DNA from: Sphingobium soli
GTDB lineage: Bacteria > Pseudomonadota > Alphaproteobacteria > Sphingomonadales > Sphingomonadaceae
Assembly: GCF_020782245.1 (NCBI RefSeq)
Contig: NZ_JAJGNP010000003.1
Span: forward strand, 186,001-250,000
Direction of reading: 5' to 3'
DNA length: 64,000 bases
The notes under the pieces were generated by a model. That model worked only from the letters and a program-made list of their open reading frames with translations, did not search any database and was not told the DNA's origin. Below are positions 57,033-64,000 of the stretch, one piece after another. The translations under genes and the position numbers were made by a program. Each line of letters opens with the position of its first letter. The stretch's first letter is position 1.

Positions 57033-57676
57033 CGAAACTGGCTCCAGCCCTCCTGCTGCTGGGCGCATTATGTGCCTGTCAGCCGCCCGAGGCGAATGAT
57101 CCGGCCAATGGGACCAATGTTGCGGTCGACGATGCCGACAATGCGGTTTCGGTGATGGCGGGTGCCAATGAAAGCGCCAACGCCGCAGAACCGCAGCGAT
57201 CCATCCTGCGTCCCGAAGTGGCCGAGCCCGAAGAGCCGCCCAAGATCGAGCCGGCACAGGCTGTGATCGGCTTTGGCGAAACGCCGATGAAGTTGGATGA
57301 CGCGGCCCGGCAGGCGCTTGACGCGTTGATCGTCACGCCTGCGATGAAGGCGGGCGGACCCATAACCTTGCGTGGCCATAGCGATTCGCGCGGGGCCGAT
57401 GGCGATAACAAGGTCGCCTCAGCCAAGCGGGCGGAACTGGTGCGCGATTATCTGGTCGAGAAGGGCGTGGCCAAGGACCGCATCACCCTCATCGCCATTG
57501 GCGAAGGCCGGCCGGTTGCGCCCAATGTTCGGGAGGACGGCAGCGACGATCCTGAAGGTCAGGCGAAGAACCGCCGCGTGGACGTGACGGTCGCCCTGCC
57601 AACGGTGATGGTCCCGCCGCCGGTCGCGCCCAACGCCGCCGACCCTGCGGCCAAAGCTGCGCCCAAGTCGCAATAG
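57029..57676 (+). CDS. OmpA-family lipoprotein
   Basis: 215 residues. The lipobox LCAC (Cys17 in LLLGALCAC) is followed by an Ala/Asn/Asp-rich linker and a C-terminal OmpA-like peptidoglycan-binding domain: ITLRGHSDSRGADGDNKVAS, AKRAELVRDYLVEKGVAKDR and KNRRVDVTVAL. The typical Asp and Arg that bind diaminopimelate are in HSDSRG and AKNRRVDV. It is probably an outer-membrane lipoprotein. It overlaps the antiporter gene by ATGA. Confidence 0.9.
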   Translation: MTKLAPALLLLGALCACQPPEANDPANGTNVAVDDADNAVSVMAGANESANAAEPQRSILRPEVAEPEEPPKIEPAQAVIGFGETPMKLDDAARQALDALIVTPAMKAGGPITLRGHSDSRGADGDNKVASAKRAELVRDYLVEKGVAKDRITLIAIGEGRPVAPNVREDGSDDPEGQAKNRRVDVTVALPTVMVPPPVAPNAADPAAKAAPKSQ

Positions 57677-57708
57677 TCTTTATCCGGACCTTGGATTAAG
57701 GGGCGTCC

Positions 57709-58998
57709 ATGACCTCTCCTGTCTGGCACCCCTTTTTCCAGCATGGCCTCAACGAAGCCATCCCCCATGTAGTTCGCGCCGAAGGGGCGCTGCTGCATCT
57801 GGCGGATGGTTCGACTTTGATCGACGCCATTTCCAGCTGGTGGGTGACGACGCACGGTCATTGCCATCCCCGCATCGCCGCAGCCATCGCGCAGCAGGCC
57901 GGAACGCTCGATCAACTGATCTTCGCCGGCTATACTCACGAACCGGCGGAAGAGGTCGCGCGGGGCCTGATCGCGCTGGCACCCCGTGCGGATAACCAGC
58001 CGAAACTGGCGCATGTCTTCTATTCCGACAGCGGCTCCACGGCGGTCGAAGTCGCGCTCAAGATGGCGCTTGGCTATTGGCATAATCTGGCACTGGATGG
58101 CCTGGCGCAGCCGCGCAGCCGCATCCTCGTGCTGGAACATAGCTATCATGGCGACACCATCGGCGCGATGTCGGTGGGGGAGCGGGGCGTCTACAATGCT
58201 GCCTGGACGCCGCTGCTGTTTGATGTCGACACCATCCCCTTTCCCGCTCCAGGACGGGAACAGGCGTGCCTGGATGCGCTGGAGGCGGCCTGCGCCCGGC
58301 ATCCCGCGGGCTTTGTCGTTGAGCCGTTGATCCTGGGGGCAGGCGGCATGTTCGTTTATTCCGCCGACGTCTTGCGAGAGATGGCGGCCATTTGTCGTCG
58401 CCACGGTGTCCTGCTCATCGCTGACGAAGTAATGACGGGGTGGGGGCGGACCGGCGCGATCTTCGCCTGCGAGCAGGCCGGGGTCGTTCCGGACATCATG
58501 GCGGTGGCGAAGGGAATCACGGGCGGGGCCATTCCGCTGGCGGCGACGCTGGCTACCGCACCGATTTTCGAGGCGCACCGATCGTCCGATCGCGCGCGGC
58601 TGTTCTACCATTCGTCGAGCTACACCGCCAACCCGATCGCCTGCGCCGCAGCGGTCGCCAATCTGGCGATCTGGCGCGAGGAGGATGTGCTGGGGCGGAT
58701 CAAGCAGTTAGCGCAAACCATGGCCGATCGACTCGCGACCCTTGCGTGCAGTCCCGCCTTTGCCAATCCGCGTCAGGCGGGCACGATCGTCGCGATCGAC
58801 CTGGTGACGCCGGATGCGGGATATCTGTCGGATCTGGCGCCCCGCCTGCGCCTATTCTTTCAGGACCGCGGCCTCTTGCTTCGGCCGCTGGGCAACACCA
58901 TTTACCTGATGCCGCCATATTGTCTCGATGCTCAACAGCTCGATAGGATCTTCGCGGCCCTGCATGCGGCTGGCGAAAAATTCGGTTTGCACGCCTGA
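57709..58998 (+). CDS. bioA: Adenosylmethionine-8-amino-7-oxononanoate aminotransferase
   Basis: 429 residues of the class III PLP aminotransferases. VWHPFFQHG is the BioA N-terminus, [20 protein letters not shown] carries the substrate Trp residues, and [15 protein letters not shown] (PLP Asp) and [17 protein letters not shown] (PLP Lys) follow. It uses SAM as amino donor to make diaminopelargonate. It is separated from bioF-bioD by 5.4 kb. The ATG at 57709 follows AAGGGGCG. Confidence 0.96.
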   Translation: MTSPVWHPFFQHGLNEAIPHVVRAEGALLHLADGSTLIDAISSWWVTTHGHCHPRIAAAIAQQAGTLDQLIFAGYTHEPAEEVARGLIALAPRADNQPKLAHVFYSDSGSTAVEVALKMALGYWHNLALDGLAQPRSRILVLEHSYHGDTIGAMSVGERGVYNAAWTPLLFDVDTIPFPAPGREQACLDALEAACARHPAGFVVEPLILGAGGMFVYSADVLREMAAICRRHGVLLIADEVMTGWGRTGAIFACEQAGVVPDIMAVAKGITGGAIPLAATLATAPIFEAHRSSDRARLFYHSSSYTANPIACAAAVANLAIWREEDVLGRIKQLAQTMADRLATLACSPAFANPRQAGTIVAIDLVTPDAGYLSDLAPRLRLFFQDRGLLLRPLGNTIYLMPPYCLDAQQLDRIFAALHAAGEKFGLHA

Positions 58999-59057
58999 CT
59001 TTCATTTTGCACCGTTTAACGCTATGGCGGCGCGATTTTTCGCATATCCGGGATATT

Positions 59058-59276
59058 ATGGCCAAAGAAGAACTGCTTGAAATGCGCGGACAGGTTGTGG
59101 AGCTTCTCCCCAACGCCATGTTCCGCGTGCGGCTGGAAAATGATCACGAAATTCTCGGCCACACGGCCGGCAAGATGCGCAAGAACCGCATCCGCGTGCT
59201 CGTGGGTGACGAAGTGCTCGTCGAACTCACACCCTACGACCTGACCAAGGGTCGGATCACCTACCGCTTCAAATAA
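59058..59276 (+). CDS. infA: Translation initiation factor IF-1
   Basis: 72 residues, the standard IF-1 length and OB fold. It has [40 protein letters not shown] and [20 protein letters not shown]. It assists IF-2 and IF-3 at the ribosomal A site. It heads the infA-maf-rng-yacG run, with 12 bases to maf. Confidence 0.98.
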   Translation: MAKEELLEMRGQVVELLPNAMFRVRLENDHEILGHTAGKMRKNRIRVLVGDEVLVELTPYDLTKGRITYRFK

Positions 59277-59288
59277 GCCGCAGACACG

Positions 59289-59861
59289 ATGCGGCTCATC
59301 CTTGCTTCGGCTTCCCCCAGACGGCGTGACCTTCTGGGGCAAATCGGCGTTGTCCCTGATGCGGTGGACCCTGCCGATATCGACGAAACCCCTCATAAGG
59401 CGGAATTGCCTTCGGTCTATGCTGCGCGCGTGGCGGCCGAAAAAGGCGCTTTGGTCGCTGGTCGCCATGCTGGCGCGCTTGTCTTGTCGGGCGACACGGT
59501 CGTGGCGGCGGGGCGACGCATCCTGCCCAAGGCCGAGGCGGAAGATGAGGCGCGCGCATGCCTCAGCCTGCTTTCGGGGCGGCGGCATCGCGTGTTCAGC
59601 GCCATAACGCTGATCGATGGCAAGGGCGTGGCGCGCCATCGCCTGTCGACCAATATCGTGACGTTCAAGCCCTTGGACCGCTCCGAGATCGATGCGTATA
59701 TCGCCAGTGATGAATGGCGGGGCAAGGCGGGCGGCTATGCGATCCAGGGGCGGGCCGCTGGACTGATCCGCGCGATCCAGGGTAGCCATAGCGCAATCAT
59801 GGGCCTGCCGCTTTATGAAACCCGCGCGCTGCTGAAAGCCGCGGGCTATTCTCTCGACTAG
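59289..59861 (+). CDS. Maf-family nucleotide pyrophosphatase
   Basis: 190 residues. LILASASPRRRDLL is the Maf N-terminal signature. SGDTVVAAGRRILPKAEAED, LSGRRHRVFSAI and EWRGKAGGYAIQGRAAGLI follow the family order. It hydrolyses nonstandard dTTP/UTP or m7GTP, depending on the subclass. It lies between infA and the ribonuclease gene, with 8 bases to the latter. Confidence 0.94.
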   Translation: MRLILASASPRRRDLLGQIGVVPDAVDPADIDETPHKAELPSVYAARVAAEKGALVAGRHAGALVLSGDTVVAAGRRILPKAEAEDEARACLSLLSGRRHRVFSAITLIDGKGVARHRLSTNIVTFKPLDRSEIDAYIASDEWRGKAGGYAIQGRAAGLIRAIQGSHSAIMGLPLYETRALLKAAGYSLD

Positions 59862-59869
59862 GACAGACA

Positions 59870-60859
59870 ATGGCCGAATGGCTTTATGAAGAAGGAATTG
59901 GCGAAGCGCGGGCCGGGCTGATCGAGCATGGTCGGCTGGTCGAGGCGCTGGTCGAGCGGGAAACCGAGGCGGCGCGCGCGGGGGCGGTGGTGCAGGGGCG
60001 GCTGATCGCCACGCTGATTCCGAAGAAGCGCGGAGTCGTGCGGCTGCTGTCGGGTGAGGAAGCGCTGCTGGAGCCGATTCCGCCGCGCTTGGCCGAAGGC
60101 GCCACTGTGCTGGTCGAAATCCTGCGCGAGGCGATTGCCGAGGAGGGGCGGCCCAAACGCGCCAAGGCCCGCGTTGCGCCGCCCGGCGTCAAACCGCACC
60201 CCGGCCCCAGCCTCCTCCAGCGCATTCGCGCGACCGGCGTCCCTGTCGTGCCATGCCCGGCGCATGAAGAGGACCGTCTGGAAGCGCATGGCTGGAGCGA
60301 ATTGATGGAGGAGGCCATGAGCGGGGAGGTGGGCACCGAAGCGGCTGCCCTGCGCCTCTATCTGACGCCCGCCATGCTTTTGATCGATGTTGATGGGTCC
60401 TTGCCCCCGGCGCAGCTCGGCCCCAAGGGCGCCAAACTAGCGGCGCAGACCATTCGCCGCATGGGATTGAGCGGATCGATCGGCATTGATCTGCCGACGA
60501 TGAACAACAAGGACGAGCGGATGATCGCCGCCGCCCAGATCGACAAATATCTTCCTCTCCCGTTCGAGCGGACGGCGGTGAATGGCTTTGGCTTCCTGCA
60601 GATCATCCGCCGTCGGGAGCGAGCGAACCTGATGGAATTGCTGCTGGACAACGTCGTATTGACGGCCGCGCTTGCCTTGCTGCGGCGGGCCGAGCGACAC
60701 GGGACGGGCGGTGCGGCGACGCTGATCGCTGCGCCCGCCGTTATCGACCTGCTGCGCCAGCGCCCCGACTGGATCGATCTGCTCGCGCGGCGGCGCGGCG
60801 GAGAGGTGGGCTTGCGCGCTGATCCGGCCCTGACCATATCGGGTGGCCATGTCGCCTAA
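59870..60859 (+). CDS. Short RNase E/G family protein
   Basis: 329 residues, so much shorter than E. coli RNase G (489) or E. It has an S1-like region (GRLIATLIPKKRGVVRLLSG), then the DNase-I-like core with LLIDVDGSLPPAQL and SIGIDLPTMNNKDERM (catalytic Mg-Asp pair) and a C-terminal RRRERANLMELLL. It lacks the zinc-link and small domain. It may be the alphaproteobacterial short form that processes rRNA or mRNA. Its 3' end overlaps yacG by 11 bases. Confidence 0.85.
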   Translation: MAEWLYEEGIGEARAGLIEHGRLVEALVERETEAARAGAVVQGRLIATLIPKKRGVVRLLSGEEALLEPIPPRLAEGATVLVEILREAIAEEGRPKRAKARVAPPGVKPHPGPSLLQRIRATGVPVVPCPAHEEDRLEAHGWSELMEEAMSGEVGTEAAALRLYLTPAMLLIDVDGSLPPAQLGPKGAKLAAQTIRRMGLSGSIGIDLPTMNNKDERMIAAAQIDKYLPLPFERTAVNGFGFLQIIRRRERANLMELLLDNVVLTAALALLRRAERHGTGGAATLIAAPAVIDLLRQRPDWIDLLARRRGGEVGLRADPALTISGGHVA

Positions 60860-61043
60860 ACCCGCCACTTGCCCCGTCTGCGCTGCGCCATCTCGGCCAG
60901 AAAGCCGTCCCTTTTGCAGTGCCGCCTGCCGGGATCGGGATCTGTTGCAATGGCTGGGCGAAGGCTATCGCGTCGCTGGTCCTCCTGCCGACGATATGCA
61001 GCAAAAAAACCGCGAGGAAGGGCTGGACAGCCCCTTCGATTGA
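60849..61043 (+). CDS. yacG: DNA gyrase inhibitor YacG
   Basis: 64 residues with a C4 zinc knuckle: CPVC (Cys8 and Cys11) and CSAAC (Cys23 and Cys27). The C-terminal part DRDLLQWLGEGYRVAGPP is the family tail that contacts GyrB. ATG 60849 is preferred over GTG 60843. It overlaps the ribonuclease gene and is followed by tRNA-Phe 48 bases on. Confidence 0.9.
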   Translation: MSPKPATCPVCAAPSRPESRPFCSAACRDRDLLQWLGEGYRVAGPPADDMQQKNREEGLDSPFD

Positions 61044-61091
61044 CGCCTATAGGCACGCCTCCAATCGGCGGACGCTTCGCCGAAACCCCGT

Positions 61092-61167
61092 GCCCGGGTA
61101 GCTCAGTTGGTAGAGCATGCGACTGAAAATCGCAGTGTCGGCGGTTCGACTCCGTCCCCGGGCACCA
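61092..61167 (+). tRNA. tRNA-Phe (anticodon GAA)
   Basis: GCCCGGG at 61092 pairs with CCCGGGC; the D-arm is AGCTCAGTTGGTAGAGC. The anticodon stem GCGA/TCGC has loop CTGAAAA (GAA). The T-arm is GGCGGTTCGACTCCGTC. The discriminator is A and CCA is encoded at 61165-61167. The gene is 76 bases long. Confidence 0.98.
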
Positions 61168-61415
61168 TTTGTCCTTTTTCCCTCATCCCGCAGCACCCAC
61201 AGCCGTTCAGCGACGGCTTAGACGGGTTTTGAACACCGCGTCGTTTAAGCGAGGGATTGCCCGGTAAGCCCGGCTCAGGAAAATAGGGGTATTGCGCCGG
61301 TCGGTTCATCACCATGCCCACCACCTGCATATCGTTCTTGGCTGATGGCTCGACGAAATCGATCGCGATCATCTCGCCGGCGGTGAGAAAATCCATTCTC
61401 AGGCGTTTCGCAGAA

Positions 61416-61706
61416 ATGACTGACACGATCGAGACCCTGCAAGCCAGAATGGAAGCCGCAGTCCGTGCCCTGGATTTTGAGCAGGCGAGCCGCGTCCGAG
61501 ACATGATCAGCCTGATCCGCGGCGGTGCCACAGTGACCGAAGCTGAGAGGGCGGACCTGTCGGGCGTCGAGCGTCAGCGCCCCGGCGCTATGGGACTCGG
61601 CACCAACCGACAGCAAGTGACGGCACCGGAGGGTTGGAAGCCCCCTGCCAAGCCCGATCCGATGACTGCGGGGCGGTCGTCGCGCAAAGGGCGCCGGAAG
61701 CAGTGA
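61416..61706 (+). CDS. UVR-motif protein
   Basis: 96 residues. The N-terminal half is a UvrB/UvrC (UVR) helical hairpin: LQARMEAAVRALDFEQASRV and RDMISLIRGG. The rest is basic and low in complexity (AGRSSRKGRRKQ). UVR motifs mediate protein contacts in nucleotide excision repair and in Clp adaptors. ATG 61416 has no strong ribosome site. Its stop overlaps the GTG of the next gene (GTGA). The region from 61168 to 61415 holds no gene. Confidence 0.75.
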   Translation: MTDTIETLQARMEAAVRALDFEQASRVRDMISLIRGGATVTEAERADLSGVERQRPGAMGLGTNRQQVTAPEGWKPPAKPDPMTAGRSSRKGRRKQ

Positions 61707-61942
61707 CGGCAAGCGCGCGACACACGGTCTTGGCGCTGCTGGCCAAGCGAACGGCAGACGCGACCATATGCCCGAGCGAGGTGGCGCGCGCCATGACTGG
61801 ATCGGAGGAGCCATGGCGAGACGCGATGCCGATGGTGCACGCCGCCGTTGACGCGCTGCTTGGCGAGGGCCAGCTCAAGCTGAGCTGGAAGGGGGCGGTG
61901 CTGACGGAGCGCAATGGACCGTATCGGATCGGGCGCAAGTAA
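61703..61942 (+). CDS. DUF3253 protein
   Basis: 79 residues from a GTG that overlaps the stop of the UVR-motif gene. VLALLAKRTADATICPSEVA, WRDAMPMVHAAVDALLGEGQ and LKLSWKGAVLT match the short DUF3253 winged-helix-like fold. It may bind DNA or proteins; function is unknown. The overlap suggests coupled translation with the UVR gene. Confidence 0.8.
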   Translation: MTASARHTVLALLAKRTADATICPSEVARAMTGSEEPWRDAMPMVHAAVDALLGEGQLKLSWKGAVLTERNGPYRIGRK

Positions 61943-62122
61943 TGGCGCGGCTTTTGCTGCGGAACAGCCTATCCTGCCGGTCAGGACGATGGGATCGGGC
62001 TTTGCATGCGGTATTGCGCCAGATGGCATACCGGCCCCAGCGACAGCGTCTGGTCGGACCGACGCGAGCCGCCCCTGTGCGCACCAATGCGGCGCCGATG
62101 GCGGCGGAGGTCTGAAGGCCGT

Positions 62123-62779
62123 TTAGCGCAGCGCTGCCCCGCCGTCGCGGATCGTCGCGTCCAGCCCTCGGGCGCGCAGCCGCGCTTCGAGCTCCTTGAG
62201 CGCCTCATTCCTGTCCTGCGCGTCTGCGCCAAGGTCGATCAGCACGGACAGCCCGCCTTGCTGCGCATCGATCCGCACATGTTCGGCGCGCCACTGGTCG
62301 CCCGGCAGACTGAGGTGGGTGGAGGCCGATGACGGGGCTCCTGCATCCATCCGCTGCACCCACATTTGCGCGCTCGCTGCATCCTGCACGGCCGCGCCGG
62401 CAGGGGATGTCGCCACTGGCGCGCCCTGCGCCTCGCCCGTCCGCTGGAGTTGAGGCGCGAGCGCCTGGCTCACCTTGTCATCGCTCGGCCCTGACGCGGA
62501 GCCATGCTTTGCCACCCCCAGGGTCTGCGGCGACAACGCCAGCGTCATGGCGGGAGCCGGCGCGGGCGCTGGGGGCGTCGCCGCTTCGTCCGCAGCTTTC
62601 TGCTTGCGCAACGGCTTGCCCTCGCCGCCGCCATTCCTGGTCTTGCGCGCCAGCAGGTTGCGAAAATTTTCCGCCGCTTCGGAGCCGGCCGCGTCCTTGG
62701 CGACCGTATCCGCCCGCGTCCCTGTGCCCGTGCGCAGTGCCACCGGCTGCGGCGTTGTCGAGTCGATCGCCGCGCTCAT
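62123..62779 (-). CDS. Type III export needle/hook length-control protein (SctP/FliK-like)
   Basis: 218 residues. The N-terminal half is Ala/Pro/Gly-rich and unstructured-looking. The C-terminal part (about 140-218) has WRAEHVRIDAQQGGLSVLID and ALKELEARLRARGLDATIRD, which resembles the SctP (HpaP/HrpP) and FliK C-terminal domain. Such proteins measure needle or hook length and switch substrate specificity. It overlaps the SctO/FliJ-like gene by ATGA. It is the last gene of the operon, with no SctQ-like gene following. Flagellar FliK is the alternative. Confidence 0.6.
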   Translation of the reverse strand: MSAAIDSTTPQPVALRTGTGTRADTVAKDAAGSEAAENFRNLLARKTRNGGGEGKPLRKQKAADEAATPPAPAPAPAMTLALSPQTLGVAKHGSASGPSDDKVSQALAPQLQRTGEAQGAPVATSPAGAAVQDAASAQMWVQRMDAGAPSSASTHLSLPGDQWRAEHVRIDAQQGGLSVLIDLGADAQDRNEALKELEARLRARGLDATIRDGGAALR

Positions 62780-63237
62780 GCCAGCATCGCCGGGATCGGG
62801 GCGGGACGCACCTCGTCCTCGGCGCGGCGGCCGACCTGGCGCTGCCAGCTCTGCACCGCGCGCTCCAGTTCCTGCAACATCGCATCATGCCGCGCCTGCG
62901 CGCGCAGCCATTCGCGCTTAAGCCGGTCGGCCAGCGCACGCGCCTCCGCCAGCGCCGCGCCGGCCTGGGTGCGTAGCAGCTGCGATGCCTCCGCTCGTGC
63001 GGATACGGCTTGGCAATGCAGCTGGACCAGCGGGTCGCAGGGCTGGCCGAGCCGCTCCGTCATCGCCGCCGCCCGGCTCGCCAACGCGTCGGCGCAGGCG
63101 CGCGCCGCCTGCTCCTCCTGCACCTGCGCGGCGACGATCGCCTGCCGCGCGGCCGCTACATCGTGCGCGCACCGCTCCAGGTCGCGCTTGCGCAGCCGGA
63201 CGATGGTTTTGAGCTGGTCGATCTGGTCGCTCATCAT
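62776..63237 (-). CDS. Type III export stalk protein (SctO/FliJ-like)
   Basis: 153 residues, almost all alpha-helical and a coiled coil: [20 protein letters not shown] near the start and [20 protein letters not shown] in the second half. The length, coiled coil and position directly after the ATPase gene fit SctO/YscO or FliJ, which sit in the ATPase hexamer centre. Start ATG 63237 or 63234 overlaps the ATPase stop. Sequence alone does not split flagellar from injectisome forms. Confidence 0.65.
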   Translation of the reverse strand: MMSDQIDQLKTIVRLRKRDLERCAHDVAAARQAIVAAQVQEEQAARACADALASRAAAMTERLGQPCDPLVQLHCQAVSARAEASQLLRTQAGAALAEARALADRLKREWLRAQARHDAMLQELERAVQSWQRQVGRRAEDEVRPAPIPAMLA

Positions 63238-64000
63238 TCAAATCCTCTCAGGATGGCGCGTGTCATCGGCAAGGACGCCGTTTCATGAGTCGATTGCCGC
63301 AGGAAGCCGTCCAGTTCGTCGCGCCGCGCGATGGCGCGGTCGGCCAATGCGTCCTGCCCCGGCTTATAGTCGCCGACCTGCAGCAGCAGCTCGATCTCGT
63401 CGAGCTTGGCGAGCATCGCGCGAAAGGACAGGGCGGCGCGGCGCTCGCCTTCCTCCATCAATTGTCCCATCAGCCGGCTCTGGCTCACCAATATGTCGAT
63501 CGCAGGATAATGGCCGCGCGCCGCCAGCTTGCGTGACAGGATGACATGGCCGTCGAGCAGTGATCGCACTTCCTCGCCGACCGGGTCATCCTCCTCCTCC
63601 TCCAGCAGCACCGTGTAGATGCCGGTGATTTCGCCGCGGGCGTCGCATCCGGCCCGTTCAAACAGGCGCGGCAGTTCGGCGAAGACCGAAGGGGGAAAGC
63701 CGCGCCGCACCGGCGGCTCGCCCGACGCCAGACCGATCTCGCGCAGGGCGCGGGCGAAGCGGGTCACTGAATCCATGAGCAGCAGGACATGCTTGCCCTC
63801 GGCGCGAAAGCCCTCGGCGATGGCGGTGGCAGCATGGGCGGCGCGCGCGCGCTCCAGCGCCGGGCGGTCGGATGTCGATGCAATCACCACCGATCGCGCC
63901 AGTCCCTCGCTGCCCAGATTGTCCTCGATGAATTCGCGCACCTCACGACCGCGCTCGCCGATCAGGGCGATGACGATAACGTCGGCCTGGGCTTGCCGCG
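63234..64000 (-). CDS. Type III secretion ATPase (SctN-like), 5' part outside the window
   Basis: 255 C-terminal residues are visible and the frame is open to the right edge. It has [79 protein letters not shown] and a C-terminal [17 protein letters not shown] followed by FLRQ. The SRKLA and FLRQ segments are closer to injectisome SctN/YscN than to FliI, which usually reads SRRLA and lacks FLRQ. It powers unfolding and release of export substrates at the inner membrane. The walker A part, sctL and the rest of the system lie beyond the window. FliI remains possible. Confidence 0.75.
   Translation of the reverse strand, partial: RQAQADVIVIALIGERGREVREFIEDNLGSEGLARSVVIASTSDRPALERARAAHAATAIAEGFRAEGKHVLLLMDSVTRFARALREIGLASGEPPVRRGFPPSVFAELPRLFERAGCDARGEITGIYTVLLEEEEDDPVGEEVRSLLDGHVILSRKLAARGHYPAIDILVSQSRLMGQLMEEGERRAALSFRAMLAKLDEIELLLQVGDYKPGQDALADRAIARRDELDGFLRQSTHETASLPMTRAILRGFE

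Noticed and set aside
61103..61531. A 142-codon minus-strand frame
   Set aside because: It runs through the tRNA-Phe gene and the UVR-motif gene on the opposite strand.
62504..63544. A 346-codon plus-strand frame
   Set aside because: It is antisense to three type III export genes and is Arg/Ser/Ala-rich without a domain.

Overview
The window is high-GC, gene-dense chromosomal DNA from an alphaproteobacterium, most likely a sphingomonad (Sphingobium/Sphingomonas type). The support is the gene order hisC-tyrC, nadD-rsfS-rlmH-envC-ctpA and infA-maf-rng-yacG-tRNA-Phe, together with a second short glutamyl-tRNA synthetase, a DUF1134/EipA protein, a TonB-dependent receptor beside an MFS carrier, and families typical of this group (DUF6891, DUF3426, DUF4168). 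No IS element, prophage, CRISPR array or rRNA operon was seen. Genus assignment is inference; no search was run.

Layout. 1-5 kb: end of pheT, a small secreted protein, an aldose epimerase and prfC. 4.3-8.8 kb: an uptake cluster with an MFS carrier, a TonB-dependent receptor and a divergent TetR regulator with a clear palindrome between them. 8.8-15 kb: a prolyl oligopeptidase-type peptidase, thiC behind a TPP riboswitch, a GST and a pirin. 15-22 kb: a zinc-ribbon membrane protein, ftsE-ftsX-ydcF-plsC as one overlapping operon, tyrC and hisC, tRNA-Ser and an EipA homologue. 22-28.7 kb: dinB, a lipoprotein, DUF177 and cytochrome bc1 chaperone genes, bamE, metX-metW and a hydroxyacid dehydrogenase. 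28.7-34 kb: an orphan HTH protein, a DUF6891 protein, an Atm1-type ABC transporter broken by a one-base shift in a G8 tract, two related small secreted proteins, coq7 and dsbB. 34-40.7 kb: the ctpA-envC-rlmH-rsfS-nadD-hisN series, interrupted by an A/T-richer gene for an AlgX-like protein. 40.7-50.4 kb: prs, nadE, gltX, a lipase-like protein, thiL and a proton-pumping pyrophosphatase. 50.5-59 kb: bioF-bioD, an M13 peptidase, a DUF4168 protein, a CPA1 antiporter with an RCK tail, an OmpA-type lipoprotein and bioA. 59-62 kb: the infA cluster, tRNA-Phe, and a UVR-motif/DUF3253 gene pair. 62.1-64 kb: the end of a type III export operon (ATPase, stalk protein, needle/hook length protein), cut by the window edge.

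Themes. Much of the window makes cofactors (thiamine, biotin, NAD, ubiquinone) and amino acids (Met, His, Tyr), or maintains the envelope (FtsEX, EnvC, BamE, CtpA, EipA, DsbB). Many neighbours overlap by four bases (ATGA), which suggests translational coupling.

The points most worth a second look are the type III secretion-like ATPase operon at the right edge, the AlgX-like insertion between ctpA and envC, the frameshifted ABC transporter, the dispersed inverted repeats (three copies), the TetR-side operator, and the TPP riboswitch with a Shine-Dalgarno-sequestering hairpin.
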